A DNA stretch of 64,000 nucleotides from Curtobacterium sp. MCLR17_036 (GCF_003234445.2 NZ_CP126269.1:930001-994000), one strand, 5' to 3'. Shown: positions 1 through 7,787, numbered from the stretch's first letter. Notes: a model not told the origin generated them from the letters alone. Program-made: numbers and translations.

Positions 1-1
1 C

Positions 2-919
2 CGCGTGCCGTCGACGTACAACCAGCTCGTCGGCATCCGGCCCACGGTCGGCCTGACCAGCCGTGACGGGATCATCCCGCTCGCGCTGTCGCAGGACACC
101 GGCGGCCCGATCACGCGCTCGGTGACCGACGCGGCGGTCGCGCTCGACGCCGTGACCGGCGTGGACGCGGCGGACCCGGCGACGGCTGCGCAGGCCGGCA
201 AGGTCCCGACGTCGTACACGTCGTCGCTCGACGCCGACTCCCTGCAGGGCGCCCGCATCGGCTACGTGACGAGCATGGTCGGCACGAACGCCACGACGAA
301 GCGCCTGTTCGACGCCTCCGTCGCGAAGCTGCAGGCCGCCGGTGCCACCGTCGTCCCGATCACCGCGACGACGGCCTTCAACCGGGTCCTGTCCGAGGGC
401 AGCGGCAGCACGAACGAGTTCAAGCACGACCTGGACGAGTACGTCGCGAAGCACCTCGACCCCGACGTCACCGCGCGTTCCCTGCAGGGGATCCTGGCCT
501 CGGGTGAGTACGTGCCGAGCCGCAAGGGCACCTACCAGTCGCGTGACCTGATCACCGACGCGCAGTACCAGGCGTGGGCCGGACCGACGGGGTCGCACAC
601 GACGCAGCTCGCCACCGGCAAGCAGCTCGTGACGCAGATGCTCGACGACCAGGACCTCGACGCGCTCGTCTACCCGTCGGGCACGCCGTACGGCACGCAG
701 TCGACGAACATGCGCCTCAGCCCGAACACCGGCATGCCGGCGATCACCGTCCCGATGGGGCAGGCGATCGCAGCCGACGACACCATCACCGGTGCCGGTG
801 TGAACCTGGAGTTCCTCGGCCGCTCGTTCGACGAGAGCACGGTCATCGGCCTCGGGTACGCCTTCGAGCAGGAGACACACGCACGCACCACGCCCGCGCT
901 GTACCCGGCGCTCGGCTGA
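2..919 (+). CDS. Amidase-signature family hydrolase, 5' end outside window
   Basis: This is the C-terminal part of an amidase-signature (GatA-like) enzyme, a family that hydrolyses carboxamides through a Ser-cisSer-Lys triad. The frame is open from the first codon, so the gene starts before the window and the catalytic lysine and serines are not visible. What is seen starts with RVPSTYNQLVGIRPTVG, the stretch that follows the nucleophile region in this family, then DTGGPITRSVTD, the conserved D-T-x-G-P segment. The rest is a typical C-terminal half ending in MPAITVPMG, the common substrate-pocket strand. It converges on the next gene, with a strong hairpin between them. The substrate cannot be inferred. 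Confidence 0.85.
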   Translation, partial: RVPSTYNQLVGIRPTVGLTSRDGIIPLALSQDTGGPITRSVTDAAVALDAVTGVDAADPATAAQAGKVPTSYTSSLDADSLQGARIGYVTSMVGTNATTKRLFDASVAKLQAAGATVVPITATTAFNRVLSEGSGSTNEFKHDLDEYVAKHLDPDVTARSLQGILASGEYVPSRKGTYQSRDLITDAQYQAWAGPTGSHTTQLATGKQLVTQMLDDQDLDALVYPSGTPYGTQSTNMRLSPNTGMPAITVPMGQAIAADDTITGAGVNLEFLGRSFDESTVIGLGYAFEQETHARTTPALYPALG

Positions 920-948
920 GCTGAGCGGGTCGCGATCGCGACCACAGG

Positions 949-994
949 ACGGACGGGAGGCCCGGTGCCAGCTGGCACCGGGCCTCCCGTCCGT
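949..994. terminator. Palindromic bidirectional terminator, family B copy 1
   Basis: A perfect 21-bp stem with the 4-base loop AGCT lies between two converging genes. The core arm is GGAGGCCCGGTGCC. The same palindrome recurs at 18909, 44593 and, modified, 63140. There is no long T-tract, but the position and stem strength favour a terminator serving both strands. Confidence 0.8.
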
Positions 995-1002
995 CTGCTC
1001 CG

Positions 1003-1779
1003 TCAGTTCAGGGTCGGGGTGTCCTCCGGCACGACGCCGTCGGCGTACAGGTCGGTCGCCAGGTCGCGCAGCGCACGCAGCGCGACGCGCTGCGTGAGCG
1101 GACCGTAGGAGATGCGGGCGACGCCGAGGGCCTCGTACTCGGCGGCGGGCAGGGCGCCGGGCAAGCCGATGACCGACAGCTTGCCGCGGCCGAGCCCGTC
1201 GACGAGCCGCTCGACGACGTCCCGCTGGATCGCGCCCGGCACGAAGACGAGCGGTGCGCCGACGTCGAGGAACGCCTTGCCGCGGGCGATCGCGTCCGCG
1301 ATGCTCTCGTCGATCGGGCGGTCGCCGCCGCGGGCGATCGCGTCGGTGCGGGCGTTCAGCTGGAAGTCGATGCCCTCGGCCTCCACCGCCTTGGTGATCG
1401 CGGCGACGCGGGCGACGGCCTCGTCGAACGGGCGCAGCCGGTCCTCGACGTTCGCGCCGACGATGCCGGCGGCGATGGCGCGCCGGATCGTCTCGGCCGG
1501 GTCCGCGTAGCCGTCGTCGAGGTCCGCGGTGACCGGCAGGTCGGTCGCGGCCGCGACGGTCGCGGCGCCGGCGAGGGCGACGTCGAGCGGCATCCCGCCG
1601 TCGTCGTACCCGAACGAGGCCGCGATCGAGTGCCCGGCGGTGGCGATCGCCCTGGTGTCGGGCAGGTCGCTCACGGTCTTGGCGCTGATCGCGTCCCACA
1701 CGTTCACGACGCGCAGGATCTCGGGGGCTTCGTGCAGCTGCTTGAGGGTGGTCGCCTTGTCGGCGGTGCTCGTGCTCAT
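1003..1779 (-). CDS. Isocitrate lyase/PEP mutase family protein
   Basis: A 258-residue TIM-barrel enzyme of the isocitrate lyase/phosphoenolpyruvate mutase superfamily, which makes or breaks C-C or C-P bonds next to a carboxylate using Mg2+. The metal-site strand is visible as ADLDDGYADP (about residues 84-93), followed by GANVEDRL and the later strand NARTDA, which is standard in this superfamily. The KKCGH signature of true isocitrate lyase is absent. It therefore belongs with the short PEP-mutase/2,3-dimethylmalate-lyase-like proteins of unknown substrate. It is a single gene with its own leaderless promoter, divergent from the MalY gene and convergent with the amidase. Confidence 0.85.
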   Translation of the reverse strand: MSTSTADKATTLKQLHEAPEILRVVNVWDAISAKTVSDLPDTRAIATAGHSIAASFGYDDGGMPLDVALAGAATVAAATDLPVTADLDDGYADPAETIRRAIAAGIVGANVEDRLRPFDEAVARVAAITKAVEAEGIDFQLNARTDAIARGGDRPIDESIADAIARGKAFLDVGAPLVFVPGAIQRDVVERLVDGLGRGKLSVIGLPGALPAAEYEALGVARISYGPLTQRVALRALRDLATDLYADGVVPEDTPTLN

Positions 1780-1786
1780 GCGGCCG

Positions 1787-1792
1787 ACACTA
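1787..1792 (-). promoter_or_regulatory. -10 box of the PEP-mutase-like gene
   Basis: TAGTGT on the minus strand ends 7 bases before the ATG at 1779, predicting a leaderless mRNA. Confidence 0.55.
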
Positions 1793-1825
1793 GGCGGGTC
1801 CTGCGTCCGGGGTCACGCGCACGTG

Positions 1826-1876
1826 GTGAGCAGCAACGGTCGGGTCGGCGCACGCGACCCGACCGTTCCTGCTCAC
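1826..1876. repeat. Palindromic element A, near-perfect copy
   Basis: A 51-bp palindrome with arms GTGAGCAG/CTGCTCAC and an inner pair CGGTCGGGT/ACCCGACCG, with one mismatch. It lies between divergent genes, so it is not a simple terminator here. Degenerate copies occur at 3263 and in the 113-bp tandem array at 18983-19605. Downstream, 1877-1935 is a short CGACCG-rich stretch. Confidence 0.75.
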
Positions 1877-1978
1877 GATGCGACCGCGACCGCGATCTCG
1901 ACCGCGCCCCCGCCCGAGACCCGACCCGGAGACGACGCAGGATGACGCTCGGAGTCGCGCCGGGCCTCCGGTCCGATG

Positions 1979-1984
1979 CATGCT
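1979..1984 (+). promoter_or_regulatory. -10 box of the MalY-type gene
   Basis: CATGCT, one base off TATGCT, sits 7 bases before the ATG at 1992. This favours 1992 over the in-frame ATG at 1980, which overlaps the hexamer. Confidence 0.45.
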
Positions 1985-1991
1985 GGGACGC

Positions 1992-3179
1992 ATGGCGAAC
2001 GACGAGCAGGACCCGGTCGGGACGCTCCGCGGGGTGCGCACGAGCATCAAGTGGACGCGGTACGCGCCCGACGTGCTGCCGCTGTTCGTCGCGGAGATGG
2101 ACCACGACGTCGCGCCGGCGATCCGGCAGGCGCTGATCGAACGGGTCTCGCAGTCCGACCTCGGGTACCTCGACGGCCCGGGGCCGCTCGCTCCCGCGTT
2201 CGCGCGGTTCGCGCTCGACCGCTGGGGCTGGGAGGTCGACCCGACCCGCATCCACCTGGCCACCGACGTCAGCGTCGGGATCGTCGAGTCGCTGCGGCTC
2301 GCGCTGCCCGACGGCGGCCGGGTGGCGATCACGCCGCCCGTGTACCCGCCGTTCTTCGAACTCGTCGACGAGGCGCGATGTCTGGTCGAGGAGGTCCCGC
2401 TGCTCGAGCAGTGGGGGCGGTACCGGCTCGACCTCGAGGGCCTCGAGCGCGCGTTCGCCGGCGGGGTCGGCGTCTTCCTGCTCTGCAACCCGCACAACCC
2501 CGTCGGCCTCGTGCACGACCGTGCCGACCTCGTCGCGATCGCCGAACTGGCCGCGAAGTACGACGTGCTCGTCATCAGCGACGAGATCCACGCACCGCTG
2601 ACCCACCCCGGCGTGCAGTTCACGCCGTTCGCGATGGTCGCCGAGCCGCTCGGCGCGCGGAGCGTGTGCGTGACCTCGGCGAGCAAGGGGTGGAACCTCG
2701 CCGGGGTGAAGTGCTCGGTCATCGTCGCCGGCGACGCCCGGACCGCGGCCCTGCTCGACACCCTGTGGGAGGAAGTGGCCTGCCGGACGAGCATCCTCGG
2801 GCTGCACGCGAACCTGGCGGCGTTCACCCTGGCGACGGACTGGCTCGACGACGTCGTCGCCCGGATCGTGGCGAACGACCGGCTGCTCGCCAAGCTGCTG
2901 GCGGAGCACCTGCCCGGGGTCGTCTACACGCGACCGCGCGCCGGCTACCTGGCCTGGCTCGACTTCCGGGGGATCGGGCTCGGCGACGACCCGGCGGTGC
3001 CGATCCGGGAGCACGCGTACGTCGCCCTCAACTCGGGGCTCGGCTTCGGGGCGCAGGGCCGCGGCTTCGTGCGGCTCAACCTGGCCTGCTCACCGGAGAC
3101 CCTGCGCGAGGCCGTGTTCCGGATCGCGTCGGCGTACCCGTCGAGCACGCAGGAGGGGCTGGTCTGGCACGTCGCATGA
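1992..3179 (+). CDS. MalY/PatB-type PLP-dependent C-S lyase (aminotransferase class I fold)
   Basis: A 395-residue fold-type I PLP enzyme of the MalY/PatB group, whose members cleave cystathionine or related thioethers to pyruvate, ammonia and a thiol. The PLP lysine is K232 in SASKGWNLAG. The cofactor-ring motif CNPHNPVG and the aspartate-containing SDEIHAPL are both clear and diagnostic of this group. The length is usual. The frame is open upstream with an Arg-Pro-rich stretch from 1878, but a -10-like hexamer just before 1992 and family length favour the later start. It is a single gene. The substrate could be cystathionine or another S-conjugate. Confidence 0.85.
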   Translation: MANDEQDPVGTLRGVRTSIKWTRYAPDVLPLFVAEMDHDVAPAIRQALIERVSQSDLGYLDGPGPLAPAFARFALDRWGWEVDPTRIHLATDVSVGIVESLRLALPDGGRVAITPPVYPPFFELVDEARCLVEEVPLLEQWGRYRLDLEGLERAFAGGVGVFLLCNPHNPVGLVHDRADLVAIAELAAKYDVLVISDEIHAPLTHPGVQFTPFAMVAEPLGARSVCVTSASKGWNLAGVKCSVIVAGDARTAALLDTLWEEVACRTSILGLHANLAAFTLATDWLDDVVARIVANDRLLAKLLAEHLPGVVYTRPRAGYLAWLDFRGIGLGDDPAVPIREHAYVALNSGLGFGAQGRGFVRLNLACSPETLREAVFRIASAYPSSTQEGLVWHVA

Positions 3180-3262
3180 GCGCGGGCGGGCGGGCGCGCG
3201 CGGGCACGGGTGCTCGTGGCTCGCGCTGCATGGCCCGCGCTTCGTGGCTGCCGCCGACGTCG

Positions 3263-3315
3263 AGTGAGCAGAAGGTGTCGGGTCTGCGGCGCGCACTCGA
3301 CGTCTTCTGCTCACT
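3263..3315. repeat. Palindromic element A, degenerate copy
   Basis: Arms AGTGAGCAGAAG and CTTCTGCTCACT flank a 29-base middle. It sits between the converging MalY-type gene and a small minus-strand gene. Just after it, 3330-3375 carries about three imperfect copies of an 11-bp GCAGAGACGCG-like unit. Confidence 0.65.
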
Positions 3316-3376
3316 CGCGGCCGCGCGGAGCCGCACGGAGCGCAGAGACGCGCAGAGACGCCCGGAGACGCGGCGG

Positions 3377-3562
3377 TCAGGCGACGTACTGGTTGCGCCC
3401 GACGACGCTGATGTGCAGCTCGTCGTCGCGGTCCATCGCCAGGAGCTCGCGGGCCACGAACCCGACGGAGGGCCAGCGGGACACCTCGGTCACCATGAAG
3501 CCGTCGATGAACACCTGCCACGCGCCGCGCTCGCGGACCGCCTGCACCTCGTAGGTCGCCAT
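3377..3562 (-). CDS. Small HicB-like protein, orphan
   Basis: A 61-residue protein. The frame stays open further upstream, but a -10 box TACGCT lies 6 bases before this ATG, which fixes the start. The pattern of a short W-containing strand (GAWQVFIDGF), a VGFVARELLAMD helix and a final DELHISVV strand resembles the partial RNase H-like fold of HicB-type antitoxins. No HicA toxin is adjacent, and no DNA-binding extension is present. It could be a stand-alone small regulator or simply a conserved hypothetical. The family assignment is inference from pattern only. Confidence 0.6.
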   Translation of the reverse strand: MATYEVQAVRERGAWQVFIDGFMVTEVSRWPSVGFVARELLAMDRDDELHISVVGRNQYVA

Positions 3563-3568
3563 GCCGCG

Positions 3569-3574
3569 AGCGTA
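3569..3574 (-). promoter_or_regulatory. -10 box of the 61-residue gene
   Basis: TACGCT on the minus strand, 6 bases before the ATG at 3562. Confidence 0.55.
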
Positions 3575-3578
3575 CCGG

Positions 3579-4037
3579 TCAGCCGACGCGCTTCGCGTAG
3601 TACCGCATCGTGGGGACCTCGCCCGTCGGCTTGCACCAGTCGGCGGGACCGCGGCCGGTGAGCCGCCAGCCGTGCCGCTCGTAGAGGCGCCACGCGGCCG
3701 GGGTCTCCTCGGTGACGTCGAGCCGCACGTGCGTGCCGGGGCAGGCGCGTTCGGCGGCCTCGAGCAGGGCGTCGGCGACACCGGCGCCGCGGCGGTCCGG
3801 TTCGACGAACAGCCGCGTCACGGTGGGCATCCGGCCGGGTTCGGGCACCGCGAGTCCGACGTGGCCGATGACGAGGTCGTCGTCATCGACGGCGACCCAG
3901 GCGCCGAGCGACCCGTCGGGGCAGAGCCACGCGGCCGGGTCCTCGGGCCAGGACGCCGGGTAGCCGCCGAGGTGCACACGCCAGAGCACCTCGACCAGGG
4001 GGTCCAGGTGCGTGTCGGCGCGCTCGGTGATGTGCAT
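3579..4037 (-). CDS. GNAT family N-acetyltransferase
   Basis: A 152-residue single-domain GNAT protein that would transfer an acyl group from acyl-CoA. Visible GNAT features are strand 4 VTRLFVEPDRRGAGVADALL (motif A, with the R-x-x-G-x-G/A pyrophosphate loop as RRGAG) and motif B near AAWRLYERHGWRLTG. The substrate is unknown. It lies 16 bases before the 61-residue gene, on the same strand, but both genes have their own -10 boxes. Confidence 0.85.
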   Translation of the reverse strand: MHITERADTHLDPLVEVLWRVHLGGYPASWPEDPAAWLCPDGSLGAWVAVDDDDLVIGHVGLAVPEPGRMPTVTRLFVEPDRRGAGVADALLEAAERACPGTHVRLDVTEETPAAWRLYERHGWRLTGRGPADWCKPTGEVPTMRYYAKRVG

Positions 4038-4044
4038 CTCCTGG

Positions 4045-4050
4045 ACGCTA
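4045..4050 (-). promoter_or_regulatory. -10 box of the 3579-4037 acetyltransferase
   Basis: TAGCGT on the minus strand ends 7 bases before the ATG at 4037. An AGGAG also directly abuts the ATG, but too close for normal ribosome binding. Confidence 0.5.
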
Positions 4051-4101
4051 TCGACCGCGGGCGTCCCGTGGTCAGCGTTCCGGCGATCGTGGTGCGGGGT
4101 G

Positions 4102-4590
4102 TCAGTCGAGGGCGAGGGTCATGTGCACGTCGGCGCGGGCGTACGGGCTCGGGGCGACCTCGTCGGCGCGCAGGTGCCGGAAGCCGAACGCCTCGTACAG
4201 GTGGACCGCGCTGGCGAGCTTCGCGTTGCTCTCGAGGTCGATCCGGTGTGCCCCGAGCGCTCGAGCGCGGTCGAGGGCCGCGGCGATGAGGCGACGGCCG
4301 AGCCCGTGCCCTTGGTGGCCGGGGGAGACGGCCATCTTGACGAGCTCGAAGACACCGGGCGCGGTCGGGGCGATGCCGATGCACCCGACGACCTCGTCGT
4401 CGAGACGGGCGACGAACACCGCGCCGCCGGGCTCGACGACGTGGCCGACGGGGTCGGCGAGGATCGCACGGTCCGCGTCCTCGAGGGTGAAGTGGCGGGT
4501 GACCCAGTCCTCGTTGAGCACGCGGAACGCCTCGGCGTCGGCCGGGGTCGCGAGGTCGGTGATGGTGACGGTGGGGGTCGCTTCGGTCAT
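4102..4590 (-). CDS. GNAT family N-acetyltransferase
   Basis: A 162-residue GNAT protein. Motif A is clear as VKMAVSPGHQGHGLGRRLI (Q-x-x-G-x-G/A loop QGHGLG) and motif B as SAVHLYEAFGFRHL. The chosen ATG at 4590 has a GGAGG ribosome-binding site 8 bases upstream. An in-frame ATG 36 bases further out at 4626 lacks one and would run into the LysR promoter. The gene is divergent from the LysR-type regulator 68 bases away, the classic arrangement for a LysR target, so this acetyltransferase may be under its control. That is inference from layout. Confidence 0.85.
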   Translation of the reverse strand: MTEATPTVTITDLATPADAEAFRVLNEDWVTRHFTLEDADRAILADPVGHVVEPGGAVFVARLDDEVVGCIGIAPTAPGVFELVKMAVSPGHQGHGLGRRLIAAALDRARALGAHRIDLESNAKLASAVHLYEAFGFRHLRADEVAPSPYARADVHMTLALD

Positions 4591-4646
4591 GTCTCGATCC
4601 TCCACCGCACATGGAGTCACGTCCAATACTCGTTCCTTCGGATCGA

Positions 4647-4652
4647 TACGCT
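4647..4652 (+). promoter_or_regulatory. -10 box of the LysR gene
   Basis: TACGCT, 6 bases before the ATG at 4659. Confidence 0.55.
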
Positions 4653-4658
4653 GGGTGC

Positions 4659-5579
4659 ATGGATCACGACCCGGACGTCGACCTCCGCCAGCTCCGTGCG
4701 TTCCTGGCCGTCGCCGACGAGCTGCACTTCGGGCGGGCGGCCGAGCGGCTGCACGTCGCGCAGCCGGCCCTGTCCCAGCAGATCCGCCGGACCGAGCGCG
4801 CGCTCGGCGTCGACCTGTTCGTCCGCACGAGCCGGAGCGTCGCGCTCACGGCGGCGGGCCGGGTGCTGCACGGACGGGCACGGTCGCTCGTCGAGCAGGT
4901 GCGCCGGGACCTCGACGAGACGGTCCGGGTCGGCCGCGGCGAGGCCGGGCGGCTCGACCTCGGCTTCGTCGTGTCGGCGCTGCCGCTCGGGCCGATCGAG
5001 CGGGTGCAGGCCTTCCGGGCGCGGTACCCGTCGGTGCGCGTCGAGCTGACCGAGGGCTACTCGTCGACCCTGCTCGCCCGCATCGTCCGCGGTGAACTCG
5101 ACCTGGCCGTCGTGCGCGACGCCGACCCCGACCCCGCGGTCCGGCTGCTGCCGTTCCGCACCGAGGCGTTCCTGGCGGCCGTCCCGCGCGACCACCGCCT
5201 CGCCGGGCGGCCGGCGATCCGGGGGACCGAGCTCGTCGACGACCCCTTCGTGTTCTTCCCGGCCGCGGCGGGCTCGCTCGCCACCGAGCGGAACCTCGCC
5301 CCGGTCACCGCCGGGGGCCGACGGCCCGTCGTCGTGCAGGAGGCCACCACCTGGGCGACCGTCCTGCACCTGGTCGGTGCCGGCCTCGGCGTGACCGTCC
5401 TGCCGGAGAGCGCTGCGCTCGCCGCACCGGACACTGTCGCGCTGCTGCCCCTGCGGGGGAGCGAGCACCGCAGCGAGCTCTCGTGGGCGATGCGCGCCGA
5501 CGACGACCGCGAGATCCTCCGCAACTTCGTCGACGCCGACCGGGCAGGAGACGCCGGGTCTCCCACTCGAGCGCAGTAG
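4659..5579 (+). CDS. LysR-type transcriptional regulator
   Basis: A 306-residue LysR family regulator. The winged-helix domain (residues about 6-65) has the hallmark LRAFLAVADELHFGRAAERL and VAQPALSQQIRRTE. The co-inducer domain runs from about residue 90 to the end. LysR proteins usually bind as tetramers to the gap between themselves and a divergent target, here the acetyltransferase gene at 4102-4590, and repress their own promoter. The inducer is not predictable. The ATG choice agrees with a leaderless promoter. The gene ends 7 bases before the converging hypothetical gene at 5587. Confidence 0.92.
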   Translation: MDHDPDVDLRQLRAFLAVADELHFGRAAERLHVAQPALSQQIRRTERALGVDLFVRTSRSVALTAAGRVLHGRARSLVEQVRRDLDETVRVGRGEAGRLDLGFVVSALPLGPIERVQAFRARYPSVRVELTEGYSSTLLARIVRGELDLAVVRDADPDPAVRLLPFRTEAFLAAVPRDHRLAGRPAIRGTELVDDPFVFFPAAAGSLATERNLAPVTAGGRRPVVVQEATTWATVLHLVGAGLGVTVLPESAALAAPDTVALLPLRGSEHRSELSWAMRADDDREILRNFVDADRAGDAGSPTRAQ

Positions 5580-5586
5580 GGACGGG

Positions 5587-5841
5587 TCAGCCGAGCGCGA
5601 GCACCGGCGCGCGGTGGTCGCCGAGCTCGTCGACCGACCACGGTCGCGCTCCCCGCAGCGTGAGCCCGAGCTGCACGAGGACGAAGCCGACGTGCGGCTC
5701 GACGTCCGGGTCCCACGGCCCCTCGACGCCGAGGCCGAACGCCCCGAGCTCGTCGTCGGCCTCGTCGCGCAGGGTCAACCGCCAGCGGCCGTCACCGAGT
5801 TCCTCGACGACGGCCCAGCGGGCGGTGCTGAAGCGGCTCAC
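5587..5841 (-). CDS. Hypothetical protein, 84 residues
   Basis: I do not recognise this family. The protein is acidic, with an N-terminal beta-rich part (RWAVVEELGDGRWRLTLRDE) and tryptophans spaced through it, and no membrane segment or signal peptide. Codon usage is normal, with strongly G/C third positions on this strand. It starts 22 bases after the stop of the FBP gene on the same strand and may be co-transcribed with it, but no clear ribosome-binding site is seen. Confidence 0.55.
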   Translation of the reverse strand: MSRFSTARWAVVEELGDGRWRLTLRDEADDELGAFGLGVEGPWDPDVEPHVGFVLVQLGLTLRGARPWSVDELGDHRAPVLALG

Positions 5842-5863
5842 GCGGCCACGTTGCCGATCCGGC

Positions 5864-6346
5864 TCAGGTCGTCTTCATGATGTCGGCGGTGAAGTTCTGC
5901 ACCCGCTGGAGCAGGGCCTCGCCGCGCATCGCGATCGTCGCGGGCGGGTTGAGGTGCGGCGGTGCGGTGCGGATGAGCATCGAGCAGCCGAGGTCCTCGC
6001 AGATGTACGAGCCGATGGTGTTCCCGTTCCGGCCGGACTCGCCGGCACGTGCCGCCGAGAAGAGGCGCACCTGGGTGGCCGGCTGCGGCGAGTGGCAGAA
6101 CGAGCACATCGCGGCGATGCCGGCTCGCAACGAACCGCCCGCCGAGCGGACGACGATCCCGACGGGGCGCTCGTCGATCCACGAGACGATGTAGCCGCGG
6201 CGGGCGGCCTGGGGGTCACGCCAGCCCAGGAACTCGCGTTCGTCCCAGAGCATCTCGTGCAGGCCGGGGATCGGCAGCTGTGCGAGCTCGTCAGGGGTGG
6301 CGTTCACGAACGACGATCGGATGTCGGCTTCGGTCAGTGGCTTCAC
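5864..6346 (-). CDS. FBP-domain zinc-finger protein (EF-G-binding type C-terminal domain)
   Basis: A 160-residue protein of the FBP family, related to the C-terminal treble-clef domain of the fusidic-acid-resistance protein FusB that binds EF-G. Four cysteines form a probable Zn site: C81 and C84 in MCSFCHS, and C116 and C121 in YICEDLGCSM. The N-terminal half is helical. The GTG at 6346 is the only start close to the conserved N-terminus KPLTEADIR. The role in actinobacteria is unproven; ribosome or EF-G rescue is the family-based guess. Three 57-bp direct repeats lie right upstream. Confidence 0.8.
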   Translation of the reverse strand: MKPLTEADIRSSFVNATPDELAQLPIPGLHEMLWDEREFLGWRDPQAARRGYIVSWIDERPVGIVVRSAGGSLRAGIAAMCSFCHSPQPATQVRLFSAARAGESGRNGNTIGSYICEDLGCSMLIRTAPPHLNPPATIAMRGEALLQRVQNFTADIMKTT

Positions 6347-6389
6347 GGTGCGACCACTGTATGCCTCGCCCCCGACAGCGCGCTGCTCC

Positions 6390-6560
6390 GGGACGGACGC
6401 GTCGGTGTGGGTGCTGACTCGGATCGCCCCCCGGTGGCGCTCGGTCGGGACGGACGCGTCGGTGTGGGTGCTGTCTCGGATCGCCCCCCGGTGGCGCTCG
6501 GTCGGGACGGACGCGTCGGTGTGGGTGTTGTCTCGGATCGCCCCCCGGTGGCGCTTGGTC
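6390..6560. repeat. 57-bp tandem repeat, three copies
   Basis: Three near-identical 57-bp units start at 6390, 6447 and 6504, each opening with GGACGGACGCGTCGGTG (one base in). They fill the gap between the end of the M56-like gene and the promoter region of the FBP gene, and the last unit ends at the M56 stop codon. The unit is a multiple of three and stays open in some frames, but nothing suggests it is translated. No internal palindrome is seen. Confidence 0.9.
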
Positions 6561-7296
6561 AGGACAGACGGGAGGCGCGGATCGCCCCGAGCGCACCCGT
6601 CCCGTCCGCCACCAGCACCGCCCGGCGCAGGGCGTCGCGTCCGACGCGACGGGCCGCTGCGTCGTCCGCGGCGAACTCCACGAGCACGCGCGTCGAGCGC
6701 GCCATGGCGCGCGCGCCCGGCACCCACGGGACCGCACGCTCGATCGATTCCGCGACCCCGACCGCGATCGCGTGGTGCTGGGTCAGGTGGGCACGTTCGT
6801 GGGCGACCACGGCCTCCAGTTCGTCGGTGCGCAACCGGTCTGCCAGGCCGGTGCTGACGAGCACGCCACCGCTCCGACCGGGCACGGCGCACGCCAGTGC
6901 GTGGTCGGCCTCGACCACGGCGACGGGCGTGCCGTCGATCTCGCGGTGCGGGGCGACGCCGGAGCGCATCGCACGACGGACGGCCTCGTGTTCGGGGCCG
7001 GGGCGCACCCGGACCGCGACGACGAACGCGAGCACCGCGAGCACGGCGACGCCGACGTTGAAGCCGTGCGTGGGCGACCCGTCTCCGCCCACGAGTTCCG
7101 TGACCGGACGGTCCGCGACCACGACGAGCGCGATGCCGACGACGAAACCGACCACGCCGAGCAGGACGGCGACGGACCAGCACACCAGGGCGGTGCGCGG
7201 GCGGTCGATCGTCCAGGCGGACCGGGTCAGCGCCCGCGGCGCGAACACGACGACCAGCAGGGCGAGGACGACGAGCACGATGCCGGTGACGACCAC
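6559..7296 (-). CDS. M56/M48-type membrane metallopeptidase (BlaR1-like)
   Basis: A 245-residue integral membrane zinc peptidase. Three hydrophobic segments lie at about residues 1-20, 35-61 and 80-97, and the HExxH zinc motif is HERAH (166-170) in VVAHERAHLTQHH. A downstream VEFAADDAAARR may supply the third ligand. It is encoded just behind a BlaI-type repressor, the standard pair in which the peptidase cleaves the repressor. It lacks the penicillin-binding sensor domain of BlaR1, as do most actinobacterial members. The GTG at 7296 lies 13 bases after the repressor stop. Another GTG start nearby cannot be ruled out. Confidence 0.82.
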   Translation of the reverse strand: MVVTGIVLVVLALLVVVFAPRALTRSAWTIDRPRTALVCWSVAVLLGVVGFVVGIALVVVADRPVTELVGGDGSPTHGFNVGVAVLAVLAFVVAVRVRPGPEHEAVRRAMRSGVAPHREIDGTPVAVVEADHALACAVPGRSGGVLVSTGLADRLRTDELEAVVAHERAHLTQHHAIAVGVAESIERAVPWVPGARAMARSTRVLVEFAADDAAARRVGRDALRRAVLVADGTGALGAIRASRLS

Positions 7297-7309
7297 GGTG
7301 CGGTGCCGG

Positions 7310-7684
7310 TCAGGAGCGGGCGCGGGCGTCGAGCGCGCGGCGCAGGGCCTCGAGGTCGTCGGAGGCGAGCGAGCCCGTGAAGCGCAGCAGCGCGGCCTCG
7401 CGGTCGGACGAGGCGGCGAGCGCACTCGACATGAGCGAGGCGGTCTGCTCGTCGCGGCTGTGCACGGCTCGGAAGGTCAGGGGAGCGTCGTCGTGCTGCT
7501 CCCGTTCCACCTGGCCCTTGCGGCCGAGCCGGTCGAGCACGGTGAGGACGGTGGTCAGTGCGGGCCGGGGTTCGGGGAACGCGTCGAGCACCTGGCGTGC
7601 GGTGAGCCCGGCATCGGCGGAGCGGAGCGCGTCGAGCACCGCCTGCTCCAGCTGCCCGCGGGGGCGCGATCGTTGTCCGGCCAT
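7310..7684 (-). CDS. BlaI/MecI/CopY family transcriptional repressor
   Basis: A 124-residue winged-helix repressor. The recognition region LTARQVLDAF followed by PALTTVLTVLDRLGRKG is the family hallmark, and the C-terminal helices form the dimerisation arm. Family members are released from DNA when a partner peptidase cuts them; the partner here is the downstream M56-like gene. No beta-lactamase or copper gene is in the window, so the regulated target is unknown and may be only this pair. Confidence 0.9.
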   Translation of the reverse strand: MAGQRSRPRGQLEQAVLDALRSADAGLTARQVLDAFPEPRPALTTVLTVLDRLGRKGQVEREQHDDAPLTFRAVHSRDEQTASLMSSALAASSDREAALLRFTGSLASDDLEALRRALDARARS

Positions 7685-7690
7685 CCCCGC

Positions 7691-7696
7691 ATTCTA
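7691..7696 (-). promoter_or_regulatory. -10 box of the BlaI-type gene
   Basis: TAGAAT on the minus strand, 6 bases before the ATG at 7684. The adjoining CTACGAGATGTCG could include an operator half-site, but I cannot define it. Confidence 0.6.
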
Positions 7697-7745
7697 CGAG
7701 ATGTCGAAGGCCCGGCCCCGACACACGCCCGTAACGCGGCCTCGC

Positions 7746-7751
7746 TATGCT
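7746..7751 (+). promoter_or_regulatory. -10 box of the glycine riboswitch/gcv operon
   Basis: TATGCT lies about 36 bases before the first aptamer, a fitting position for a transcription start near 7758. No good -35 is visible. Confidence 0.45.
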
Positions 7752-7787
7752 CGTCCGCGGACAACTGAACACACCGGCCGCTCATCC

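Noticed and set aside
949..994. Insertion-sequence end or attachment site
   Set aside because: The B palindromes have no transposase or integrase nearby and no target duplications; position between converging genes fits a terminator.
1878..1991. Arg-Pro-rich N-terminal extension of the MalY-type protein
   Set aside because: The extension comes from a CGACCG-rich non-coding stretch; the -10-like hexamer and family length support the start at 1992.
7310..7684. Beta-lactamase regulatory operon
   Set aside because: BlaI and M56 proteins are present but no beta-lactamase gene and no sensor domain, so resistance cannot be claimed.
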